This document shows positions 1 to 5,434 of a stretch of 6,716 bases of DNA, in pieces. A program made the position numbers and the translations under genes. Source of the stretch: Elusimicrobia bacterium RIFCSPHIGHO2_02_FULL_57_9 (GTDB lineage: Bacteria > Elusimicrobiota > Elusimicrobia > UBA1565 > UBA9628); the NCBI GenBank assembly GCA_001800015.1, contig MGUO01000265.1:1-6716 (forward strand). Reading direction: 5' to 3'. Within the stretch, counting starts at the first letter, position 1. Every line of letters starts with the position of its first letter. A model generated the notes under the pieces. The model worked only from the letters and a program-made list of their open reading frames with translations, was not told where the DNA came from and made no database searches.

Positions 1-1
1 C

Positions 2-847
2 GAAGGCGTGGTTAACGTTGTTCCGGGCCGGGGCTGCGGCGCGGGAGCGGCCCTGGCCGCGCACCCCGACGTGGATAAATTGACTTTTACCGGTTCTACC
101 GAGGTGGGACGGGAGATCGTCAAAGCCTCGGCCGGCAACCTTAAGAAACTTTCCCTGGAGCTGGGCGGCAAATCCCCCAATATAGTGTTTGCCGACGCGG
201 ACTTGGAAGCCGCCGCCAAGGGAATGTTCATGGGGATTTTCTACAATCAGGGGCAATGCTGCTCCGCCGGCTCGCGCGTTTTTGTGGAACGCTCGAAATA
301 TGACCAGTTAGTCGGCGCCTTGGCCCAGCGCGCCCAAACCGTGCGCCAAGGGCCGGGTTGGGACTCTAAAACCCAGATGGGGCCCCTGATTTCCGAGGAG
401 CAGAAAACCCGGGTGTTGAATTACATCGCCTCCGGCAAAAAGGAAGGCGCCAAGCTTCTTTGCGGCGGCGAGGCCGGCGAGGGCAAGGGCTATTTTGTCA
501 AGCCGACCGTCTTTGCCGACGTGAAGGATCAGATGAAAATCGCCCAGGAAGAAATATTCGGCCCCGTGGTCGCGGTGATGTCTTTTGACAGCCCGCAAGA
601 GGTTGTGGCCCGGGCCAATAGCAGCCCTTACGGCCTGGTCGCCGGGGTTTGGACCAAGGACATCAAGAAGGCCCATCGCATGGCCCAAGATCTCAAAGCC
701 GGCACGGTTTGGATCAACTGCTATCATTTCGTGGACGCGGCCGCGCCCTGGGGCGGCTATAAGCAGAGCGGCTACGGGCGGGAAAAGAGCCAGTACGCCA
801 TTGATCTTTATACCCAGCTTAAAAGCGTGTGGGTGGATTTAAATTAA
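2..847 (+). CDS. Aldehyde dehydrogenase, C-terminal part (5' end outside window)
   Basis: NAD(P)-dependent oxidation of an aldehyde to an acid. The frame is open to the left edge, so the GTG at 8 is not a real start. About 281 residues are visible of the roughly 480-490 usual for the family, so the N-terminal part of the cofactor-binding domain is missing. Visible motifs are FTGSTEVGR, LELGGKSPN with the general-base Glu (codon 158-160), the active-site loop NQGQCCSAGSR with the nucleophilic Cys as the second Cys (codon 260-262), EEIFGPVVAV, and the C-terminal GGYKQSGYGRE. The CCSAGSR loop resembles the ALDH1/2/betaine-aldehyde class rather than the aldehyde dehydrogenase domain of PaaZ. The TAA stop shares one base with the ATG of the next gene, a paaF homologue, so the two are probably one operon. 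Inferred roles are oxidation of the ring-opening semialdehyde in place of PaaZ, or an upstream aldehyde such as phenylacetaldehyde. The family is certain; the substrate is not. Confidence 0.95.
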   Translation, partial: EGVVNVVPGRGCGAGAALAAHPDVDKLTFTGSTEVGREIVKASAGNLKKLSLELGGKSPNIVFADADLEAAAKGMFMGIFYNQGQCCSAGSRVFVERSKYDQLVGALAQRAQTVRQGPGWDSKTQMGPLISEEQKTRVLNYIASGKKEGAKLLCGGEAGEGKGYFVKPTVFADVKDQMKIAQEEIFGPVVAVMSFDSPQEVVARANSSPYGLVAGVWTKDIKKAHRMAQDLKAGTVWINCYHFVDAAAPWGGYKQSGYGREKSQYAIDLYTQLKSVWVDLN

Positions 848-1638
848 TGAGCAGGCCGCCTGCCGGCTGCGCTAAGGAGATCCGTACCGAGGCTGAGGGG
901 CCGGTCGGCCTCATCACCTTAAACCGGCCCTCGGTCCTAAATGCCCTGAATCATCCTCTGATGGAGGGTCTTGTGGGGGCCCTCGAGGATTTCGAAAGAG
1001 CGCCTTCCATCGGCTGCATCATCATCACCGGCAATGCCAAGGCATTCGCCGCCGGCGCGGACATCAAGGAAATGGATCATGCCACTACGGCGGAGATATC
1101 GCGCGACCCGCATTTGTCGCGCTGGGACAGGGTCGGCAAGTGCGCCAAGCCCGTGATCGCAGCGGTCAGCGGTTTTGCCCTGGGCGGGGGCTGCGAACTG
1201 GCTCTGGCCTGCGACATGATCGTGGCCAGCGAGACCGCGGTTTTCGGACAGCCTGAGATCAATATCGGCGTCATGCCCGGCGCGGGCGGAACCCAGCGCC
1301 TGACGCGCATCCTGGGCAAAACCCGGGCCATGGAAATGGTGCTCACCGGAAAAAGGATGACCGCCCGCGAAGCCCTGGCCGCTGGTTTGGTCAACAGGGT
1401 CGTTCCCGTTGAATCCTATCTTGAGCAGGCCAAGAAGCTGGCCCATGAAATCGCGGCTCAGCCCCCCATGGCCGTGCGCATGGCTAAAGAGGCCGTGTTA
1501 AAGGCCCTTGACGTGGACTTAGACGCCGGCCTGGCCTTGGAGCGCCGGTTGTTTTATTCCTTGTTCGACACCGGGGATCAAAAAGAAGGCATGCGCGCGT
1601 TTATCGAAAAGAGAGAGCCCAAGTTTACAGGGAAATGA
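847..1638 (+). CDS. paaF: Enoyl-CoA hydratase, PaaF-like (2,3-dehydroadipyl-CoA hydratase)
   Basis: Crotonase-fold enzyme of 263 residues, the normal family length, that adds water across a 2-enoyl-CoA double bond in the cytoplasm. In the phenylacetate pathway PaaF hydrates 2,3-dehydroadipyl-CoA to 3-hydroxyadipyl-CoA. Seen: LITLNRP near residue 22, the oxyanion-hole segment FAAGADIKEM (67-76), and both catalytic glutamates of true hydratases, E117 in LGGGCELAL and E137 in FGQPEINIGVMPGAGGTQRL. The C-terminus EPKFTGK matches the way E. coli PaaF ends as I recall it. The start is the ATG at 847, overlapping the preceding TAA, with a GGGTGG Shine-Dalgarno-like run about ten bases upstream; an in-frame GTG at 829 would add six residues unlike the family. 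It overlaps the next crotonase by four bases (ATGA). Hydratase activity is well supported. The paaF label rests on overall resemblance and on the paaG/paaA/paaH neighbours; a general short-chain enoyl-CoA hydratase is the alternative. Confidence 0.9.
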   Translation: MSRPPAGCAKEIRTEAEGPVGLITLNRPSVLNALNHPLMEGLVGALEDFERAPSIGCIIITGNAKAFAAGADIKEMDHATTAEISRDPHLSRWDRVGKCAKPVIAAVSGFALGGGCELALACDMIVASETAVFGQPEINIGVMPGAGGTQRLTRILGKTRAMEMVLTGKRMTAREALAAGLVNRVVPVESYLEQAKKLAHEIAAQPPMAVRMAKEAVLKALDVDLDAGLALERRLFYSLFDTGDQKEGMRAFIEKREPKFTGK

Positions 1639-2447
1639 CGGGCCCAATGAAAACCGCGGCTCAGCCGGAACTTTTAAGCGAGCGCAGCAACGGTGTGCTG
1701 ACGTTGACCTTAAACCGCCCCGAGGTTTTAAATTCCCTGACCGTGGCGATGCTGGCGGGGCTTCTCGACTCCCTTAAAAAGGCCGAGAAAGATCCGACCG
1801 TGCGTTGCGTGGTTCTCACGGCGGCAGGCCGCGCTTTCTGCGCGGGCGCGGATTTGGGCGATTTGCGAGCCCGCCAGGCTCAAGGCGCGTTTTCATTGGG
1901 TGATGAATTGCGTCTGCGCTTTAATCCCCTTATCGCACAGATCCGGAAAATAGAAAAGCCGGTGATCGGTGCGGTTAACGGCTTGGCCGCCGGAGCCGGC
2001 GCCAGCCTGATACTATCCACCGACATTAAGATTTGCGCCGAGAAAGCCGTTTTTATTAATGCCTTTAGTAAAGTGGGTTTAGTTCCGGATTCAGGGATGA
2101 CCTATTTCATGCCGCGATTCATGGGACTTTCCCTGGCCTTGGAGCATGCCTGGACGGCCAAACCGATTTCCGCGGCCTCGGCGCTTCATTACGGCTGGGT
2201 CAATCGCGTGGTTGCGGCCGAGGAACTGGCCGCCGCGGCCGCCGAGATTGCCGAGGAACTGGCCAAGTCGGCTTCTCTGGCCCTGGGGCTGACCAAAAGA
2301 GCGATGAACAGGTCTTTGGATAATAATTTCGAGTCGCAGCTGGAGTACGAAGCCCAGCTTCAGGAAATATTAGGCAAGACGAATGATCATCAAGAAGGCC
2401 TCGGCGCTTTTCTGGAAAAGCGGGCGCCAAAGTTTACAGGAGAGTAA
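1635..2447 (+). CDS. paaG: Ring-1,2-epoxyacyl-CoA isomerase, PaaG-like (crotonase family)
   Basis: Crotonase-family protein of 270 residues. PaaG converts the unstable 1,2-epoxyphenylacetyl-CoA to 2-oxepin-2(3H)-ylideneacetyl-CoA and can also shift double bonds during beta-oxidation. Seen: LTLTLNRPEVLNS (23-35), FCAGADL (68-74), NGLAAGAGASL (115-125) and AFSKVGLVPDSGMT (143-156). Both hydratase glutamates are absent: Ala stands in the first position and the second region reads INAFSK. The Asp in GLVPDSG (D152) fits the PaaG catalytic Asp. This pattern and the final FLEKRAPKFTGE closely match E. coli PaaG as I recall it. Two starts are possible: ATG 1635, overlapping the paaF stop, or ATG 1647, which gives 266 residues. 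AGGGA at 1629-1633 lies too close to the first and about 13 bases from the second, so the start is unsettled. Its stop is one base before the paaA-like start. Confidence 0.92.
   Translation: MTGPMKTAAQPELLSERSNGVLTLTLNRPEVLNSLTVAMLAGLLDSLKKAEKDPTVRCVVLTAAGRAFCAGADLGDLRARQAQGAFSLGDELRLRFNPLIAQIRKIEKPVIGAVNGLAAGAGASLILSTDIKICAEKAVFINAFSKVGLVPDSGMTYFMPRFMGLSLALEHAWTAKPISAASALHYGWVNRVVAAEELAAAAAEIAEELAKSASLALGLTKRAMNRSLDNNFESQLEYEAQLQEILGKTNDHQEGLGAFLEKRAPKFTGE
2438..2442 (+). promoter_or_regulatory. Ribosome-binding site of the paaA-like gene
   Basis: AGGAG lies six bases before the ATG at 2449 and decides that start over the upstream in-frame ATG at 2383, which would run inside paaG. The site falls inside the last codons of paaG (Thr-Gly-Glu-stop), so ribosomes finishing paaG can re-initiate directly. 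Confidence 0.8.
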
Positions 2448-2448
2448 A

Positions 2449-3276
2449 ATGGCCAAAGAACCGGAAATGGTTAAAGCAGAACGCCTCGAAGAAAAACTCG
2501 CCAAGGGCGGCAAGGTTGAAACCCTCGCGGAAATGAGCGACGAGTACCGCGGGCATCTGACTCATCTCATGATGATGCAGGCCGATTCCGAATTGGCCGG
2601 CGCTTTCGGTTACGTGCCTTGGATCATGAAGTCCCCGGACATCAAGGAAACCCTGCAGGTTGCGCAGATCGTCAAAGACGAGGTGCGCCACGCCCGCGTC
2701 ATGTACCGGCTTTTGGAAGGCTTGGGCGTGGACGTGGATCAGTACTATCAAAGCCATAACTTCTCCCTGCGCGTGGCTAGGGACGATATCGGCACCGAGC
2801 GCGTGGCCGACGACAAGCGCGTCAATATTTTCTATTACCCCATCGACACCTGGTATGACTTCATCATGTTTAATTTCTGCATGGACCGCGGCGCGGGGCA
2901 TCAACTCGAGGATTCTTTGGATTGCTCCTACAAGCCCTGGTGCGATGGGATGGAAGGCATTTTCAAGGAAGAGGCCATGCATATGGCCCACGGCGATCAT
3001 TGGGTGGAGCAATTGGCCCAGGACGACAAGACCCGTGATCAGGCGCAGGAAGCCCTCGACCGCTGGTATCCGCGCACCATGAATATTTTCGGCCGGGCCA
3101 ATTCCCCGAAGAATAAAATCTACCGCAGGCTGGGCCTAAAAAAGCGCGACAATGATGAGGTGCGCTGGGCCTTTGCCAAGGAAATCAAGAGCAAGTGCGA
3201 TTTATACGGCCTTAAGGCCCCCTCCTGGCAGCCTGAGCAGCACAAGATGACGGAAGAGCCGTTTATTCCCGGATGA
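2449..3276 (+). CDS. PaaA-like di-iron aryl-CoA epoxidase subunit (Phenylacetic acid catabolic family)
   Basis: A 275-residue helical ferritin-like protein of the PaaA/PaaC family. PaaA is the catalytic di-iron subunit of phenylacetyl-CoA 1,2-epoxidase, which inserts one atom of O2 into the CoA-activated ring with electrons from the reductase PaaE. Candidate iron ligands are visible in the expected order: E48 in ADSELAG, E78 and H81 in KDEVRHA, a central helix with D146 in FNFCMDRGAG, and E175 and H178 in KEEAMHMAHGDHW. This is the SE / DExxH / EExxH layout of catalytic PaaA, so PaaC, the structural subunit, is unlikely. IFYYPIDTWYD (128-138) also lines up with the IFNYP segment I recall in E. 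coli PaaA. The protein ends PEQHKMTEEPFIPG and lacks about 35-45 C-terminal residues present in E. coli PaaA (about 309). It sits between paaG and paaH, not in a paaABCDE cluster, and no other epoxidase subunit is visible. The fold and di-iron site are well supported; the substrate is inferred. Confidence 0.88.
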   Translation: MAKEPEMVKAERLEEKLAKGGKVETLAEMSDEYRGHLTHLMMMQADSELAGAFGYVPWIMKSPDIKETLQVAQIVKDEVRHARVMYRLLEGLGVDVDQYYQSHNFSLRVARDDIGTERVADDKRVNIFYYPIDTWYDFIMFNFCMDRGAGHQLEDSLDCSYKPWCDGMEGIFKEEAMHMAHGDHWVEQLAQDDKTRDQAQEALDRWYPRTMNIFGRANSPKNKIYRRLGLKKRDNDEVRWAFAKEIKSKCDLYGLKAPSWQPEQHKMTEEPFIPG

Positions 3277-3281
3277 GGCCC

Positions 3282-3341
3282 ATGACAGCTAAAGCATTCC
3301 CTGAAGGCTGTCAGGGCGATGGCCCGGTAGGGCCATCGTGA
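3282..3341 (+). CDS. Possible 19-residue leader or coupling peptide before paaH
   Basis: An ATG six bases after the paaA-like stop opens a 19-codon frame reading MTAKAFPEGCQGDGPVGPS. It ends in a TGA that overlaps the paaH GTG start as GTGA. Every other junction on this strand is an overlap or a one-base gap, and this frame would turn the only larger gap into the same arrangement. A purine-rich GGATGAGG (3271-3278) lies just upstream, but its spacing to the ATG is poor. The ORF spans the hairpin that covers the paaH start region, so ribosomes reading it would melt that stem. The peptide is not recognised and has no membrane segment or run of one amino acid. It may be chance: a 19-codon frame is short. 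Confidence 0.35.
   Translation: MTAKAFPEGCQGDGPVGPS
3283..3316 (+). other. Two mutually exclusive stem-loops in the paaA-paaH gap
   Basis: TGACAGC (3283-3289) is perfectly complementary to GCTGTCA (3307-3313), giving seven pairs and a 17-base loop. CCCTGA (3299-3304) is perfectly complementary to TCAGGG (3311-3316), giving six pairs and a six-base loop. Both use TCA at 3311-3313, so they cannot form together. Neither is followed by a T tract, so they are not intrinsic terminators. They could affect RNA stability or the hairpin just downstream, or be chance. Confidence 0.45.
3317..3338 (+). promoter_or_regulatory. Hairpin covering the paaH ribosome-binding region and start
   Basis: CGATGGCCC (3317-3325) pairs perfectly with GGGCCATCG (3330-3338) around the four-base loop GGTA: nine GC-rich pairs. 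The 3' arm contains most of the only Shine-Dalgarno-like run before paaH (AGGG, 3329-3332, five bases before the GTG) and the first base of the start codon. Formed in RNA, it should block independent initiation of paaH and make it depend on ribosomes arriving from upstream. No T tract follows, so a terminator role is unlikely. The structure is seen; the regulatory role is inferred. Confidence 0.55.
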
Positions 3342-4417
3342 TCCAAAGAGTCGGCATAGTCGGCGCCGGGACCATGGGTTGCGGTATCGCCCAACTCTGC
3401 GCGAGCCAAGGCTTCTCCGTCAAACTTCATGATCTCTTCCCCGAAGCTCTGGCCGCAGCCCGCGGTAAAATCAAGCTAGGTTTGGACAGCGCTGTTATTA
3501 AAGGAAGGCTGACGACTCAGCAGGCGGATCGCGCCGCGCTTTCCATCGATTACGCTTCCGAACTTTCCGGCTTGACCGGCGCGGATTTGATCATCGAAGC
3601 CGCCGTTGAGGACTTGGAAACCAAGCGCAAGATTTTTGGCGAACTGGACAAGCGCTGCCCTGAGGCTATTTTAGCCACTAATACCTCTTCGCTTTCGGTA
3701 GCCGCTATCGCCCAGGCCACAGCCACGCCTCATCGCGTGCTGGGCCTGCATTTCTTTAACCCTCCCGTGAGCATGAGACTCGTGGAAACGGTCAGAACGC
3801 CGCAAACGAATCCCGAGGTGTTTACGGCTGTTTGGGACTTTGTTTTGATGGGACTGCGCAAAACCCCTGTGGATGTGAAAGACATCCCCGGCTTTATCGT
3901 CAACCGGGTGATGCGGCCTTATTATTTGGAAGCCCAGCGCGTCGCCGATGGAGGCGCGGGCATTGCCCCCGTGGATACGGCCGCCCGGGAAATTGGGCAG
4001 GTTCCTTTGGGTCCGTTTGAACTGATGGATCTAATCGGCTTGGACGTAAATCTTTCGATCACACGCATTATTTATCAGGCCTGCGGCAGGCCGGAGCGCT
4101 TCAAGCCTCAGGCGCTACAGGAAAAATTAGTGGAGTTGGGGCATATAGGACGCAAAAGCGGAAAGGGATTTTACCTTTACGAAGGCTCCCAAGCCGCGGG
4201 CGAAAATCCGCAAGCACTGGCCTTTCTTTCCGCAGGCCCCCTTAAGCCAGCGGCGGCTTGGGAGCAGATCATCAGCTCGGTGATTGCCGAGGCGCAAATG
4301 GCATTTAAAGAAGGCGTGGCGGGCAAGTCCGACATCGATACGGCTATAAAACTGGCCATGAATTTCCCCAAAGGACCATTTGAGTGGCTAAACCAAAAAG
4401 AAAAAACGAGGTTTTAG
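3338..4417 (+). CDS. paaH: 3-hydroxyacyl-CoA dehydrogenase, PaaH-like, with incomplete second C-terminal domain
   Basis: NAD-dependent oxidation of a 3-hydroxyacyl-CoA to the 3-oxo form; PaaH acts on 3-hydroxyadipyl-CoA. The Rossmann motif GAGTMG is at residues 9-14 and D32 ends the second strand, as expected for NAD. Catalytic-site candidates are S117 in NTSSLS, H138 in GLHFFNP, E150, and N189 in IPGFIVNR. The first C-terminal domain runs from about 185 to 282 and ends at GRKSGKGFYLYE. A second copy begins near 305 and holds EGVAGKSDIDTAIKLAMNFPKGPFEW, but stops at 359, whereas the tandem-domain E. coli PaaH runs to about 475 and single-domain enzymes stop near 285. The start is GTG 3338: an in-frame stop lies at 3302-3304 with no ATG in between, and the Rossmann fold begins at once. 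The last 34 bases overlap the next gene. The dehydrogenase family is certain; adipyl specificity comes from the neighbours. Confidence 0.93.
   Translation: MIQRVGIVGAGTMGCGIAQLCASQGFSVKLHDLFPEALAAARGKIKLGLDSAVIKGRLTTQQADRAALSIDYASELSGLTGADLIIEAAVEDLETKRKIFGELDKRCPEAILATNTSSLSVAAIAQATATPHRVLGLHFFNPPVSMRLVETVRTPQTNPEVFTAVWDFVLMGLRKTPVDVKDIPGFIVNRVMRPYYLEAQRVADGGAGIAPVDTAAREIGQVPLGPFELMDLIGLDVNLSITRIIYQACGRPERFKPQALQEKLVELGHIGRKSGKGFYLYEGSQAAGENPQALAFLSAGPLKPAAAWEQIISSVIAEAQMAFKEGVAGKSDIDTAIKLAMNFPKGPFEWLNQKEKTRF
4371..4375 (+). promoter_or_regulatory. Ribosome-binding site for the DUF1858-like gene
   Basis: AAGGA, inside the last codons of paaH, stands eight bases before the GTG at 4384. It is the main reason to accept that GTG, and hence a 34-base overlap with paaH, over a later start. 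Confidence 0.65.
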
Positions 4418-4593
4418 GCGAACTGATCCGAAAAAATCATCGGCTCTTGGCCGTGCTGGATAAGCACGGCGTCACTTTTTGCGCGGGCTGCTTTCTAACC
4501 TTATTTTCGAGCCCGCAGCGAGCGGGCGCCTACCACGCGGTGCCTGATTTAAAGAAATTTCTGGCTGATTTGAGGCGGGCAAGCAAGAGCTAG
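4384..4593 (+). CDS. Small DUF1858-like protein with a CxxC motif
   Basis: A 69-residue soluble protein with a basic N-terminus (MAKPKRKNE). The core EVLGELIRKNHRLLAVLDKHGV, then TFCAGC (C33 and C36), then a C-terminal helix VPDLKKFLADLRRA fits the short DUF1858 fold, known from the redox-disulfide domain linked with hybrid-cluster proteins. Family members usually carry a cysteine pair after a helix ending in (K/H)xG, as seen here; their biochemical role is not established. Reading begins at GTG 4384 with a good ribosome-binding site, overlapping paaH by 34 bases, so it is likely translated with the paa genes. It ends in tandem TAG codons. A role in handling the iron or redox state of the di-iron epoxidase is speculative. 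A frameshifted tail of PaaH was considered, but the sequence lacks the usual end of that domain. Confidence 0.75.
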   Translation: MAKPKRKNEVLGELIRKNHRLLAVLDKHGVTFCAGCFLTLFSSPQRAGAYHAVPDLKKFLADLRRASKS

Positions 4594-5384
4594 TAGCGGA
4601 GGCGGTACTTAAGGCCGACGCTTTCACTGCGGAAATGGCCCTGGGCAAGCCCCCACTGCGCGGCGGCCGCCAGCGGATGGTCTTTATAGCCCAGTTCAAA
4701 CGAAGCGACGCGCGAAAGTTCCTTTCCGTTCTTAACAGCCTGCCGGACGGCGAGTCCGGAGCGCAGGTCCACGCCCATTTTCCATGGACCGATGGCGCCA
4801 TCGGCATGCAAGCCGTTTAGGTAGAGAAAAGTGCTTCCGATAATACCCGCCATGGTCAAAAAACCGAAATCCCAATTGCGTCGGTCCTTGGCGTAGCGGC
4901 CGGAGCAGAGCCCGAAGGGCTCGAGCTGATAGCGGTCCAGCAAGGTGTCTTTAAGGGAATCGATGGCCACGCTGGCCTGCTCCGCGGCGGCCCAAGAACG
5001 CCAGGCCTCGATTTTGCCCTCATCCTTTCGCGCGAATTGGTTTTGCGCCGGATATGCCTGGCTCAGGCGCTCAAGATAGCGTTTTTCTTTCTCGCGGAAA
5101 CGATATTCGAAAGCTGCGTAAGAGTCATTCTTTGGCGATTGGGCCATCTGGCGGCTTAAGCCGGTAGGCAGGATATTGCCGATCAGATGAGAGCGCATGA
5201 AATTGTAAACGCTGTCCGAGATGCCCTCCACCAGGCGGTAGGCCGGGCGAGCGGCGTCCAACAGAACGTTGCCGACGATCTCGCTGCGGGGCGCCTGGTT
5301 CAAATCCAAAAGCTCGGCGGCAGCCGGCGCGGAAATGACAGCGACTAGAAGCACGCTCATTAGCATACGGGTCATCAGCCCCAT
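4590..5384 (-). CDS. Unrecognised exported protein, possible outer-membrane C-terminus
   Basis: I do not recognise this family. From ATG 5384 it has 264 residues. It opens with a signal peptide: Arg at 6, a hydrophobic core MLMSVLLVAVISA, and a signal-peptidase I-type end APAAA-E, with cleavage likely after residue 23. The mature part begins ELLDLNQAPRSEIVGNVLL, has a charged, probably helical stretch with EYRFREKEKRYLERL (93-107), one Cys (C160), and a hydrophobic glycine-containing segment (about 173-191). The last 60 residues alternate polar and hydrophobic and end in Tyr (GLKYRLRY), which resembles outer-membrane strands, so a periplasmic or outer-membrane place is inferred. In-frame ATGs at 5384, 5375, 5366 and 5360 make the start uncertain. 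A TATAAT box overlaps the first, and ATG 5375 gives a well-formed signal peptide and 261 residues. It lies 50 bases after lipB and overlaps the convergent DUF1858-like gene at its stop. Confidence 0.8.
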   Translation of the reverse strand: MGLMTRMLMSVLLVAVISAPAAAELLDLNQAPRSEIVGNVLLDAARPAYRLVEGISDSVYNFMRSHLIGNILPTGLSRQMAQSPKNDSYAAFEYRFREKEKRYLERLSQAYPAQNQFARKDEGKIEAWRSWAAAEQASVAIDSLKDTLLDRYQLEPFGLCSGRYAKDRRNWDFGFLTMAGIIGSTFLYLNGLHADGAIGPWKMGVDLRSGLAVRQAVKNGKELSRVASFELGYKDHPLAAAAQWGLAQGHFRSESVGLKYRLRY

Positions 5385-5388
5385 TATA
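5383..5388 (-). promoter_or_regulatory. Possible -10 box for the exported-protein gene
   Basis: On the minus strand the AT-rich gap after lipB contains a perfect TATAAT, which overlaps the first possible ATG of the exported-protein gene. The best -35 candidate at a 17-base spacing, TCGAAT (5406-5411), is weak, and there is no TG extension. If real, transcription would start near 5376 and translation at ATG 5375 or later on a nearly leaderless message. AT-rich gaps give such boxes by chance, so this is tentative. Confidence 0.35.
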
Positions 5389-5434
5389 GAATGAATAATA
5401 GGATAATTCGATAAAAAAGATGTTAAAAACGCAG

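Noticed and set aside
308..727. Open frame of 139 codons on the minus strand
   Set aside because: It lies wholly inside the aldehyde dehydrogenase frame, whose motifs are clear. The translation resembles no family and reflects codon bias.
829..846. Upstream GTG start for the paaF-like gene
   Set aside because: It adds MGGFKL inside the aldehyde dehydrogenase end. The ATG at 847 fits the operon pattern and family length.
937..1446. Open frame of 169 codons on the minus strand
   Set aside because: Antisense shadow of paaF; no recognisable motif and no ribosome-binding site.
2434..3012. Open frame of 192 codons on the minus strand
   Set aside because: It mirrors the PaaA-like gene, which has its own ribosome-binding site and iron-ligand motifs. 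The translation is low-complexity and His-rich.
4511..4527. GCCCGC/GCGGGC hairpin with a five-base loop as a terminator
   Set aside because: It lies inside the DUF1858-like coding region and no T tract follows on either strand.
4384..4593. The small ORF as a frameshifted tail of PaaH
   Set aside because: The expected YRPxxLL-type end of the second domain is absent. The ORF has its own ribosome-binding site and a CxxC domain pattern.
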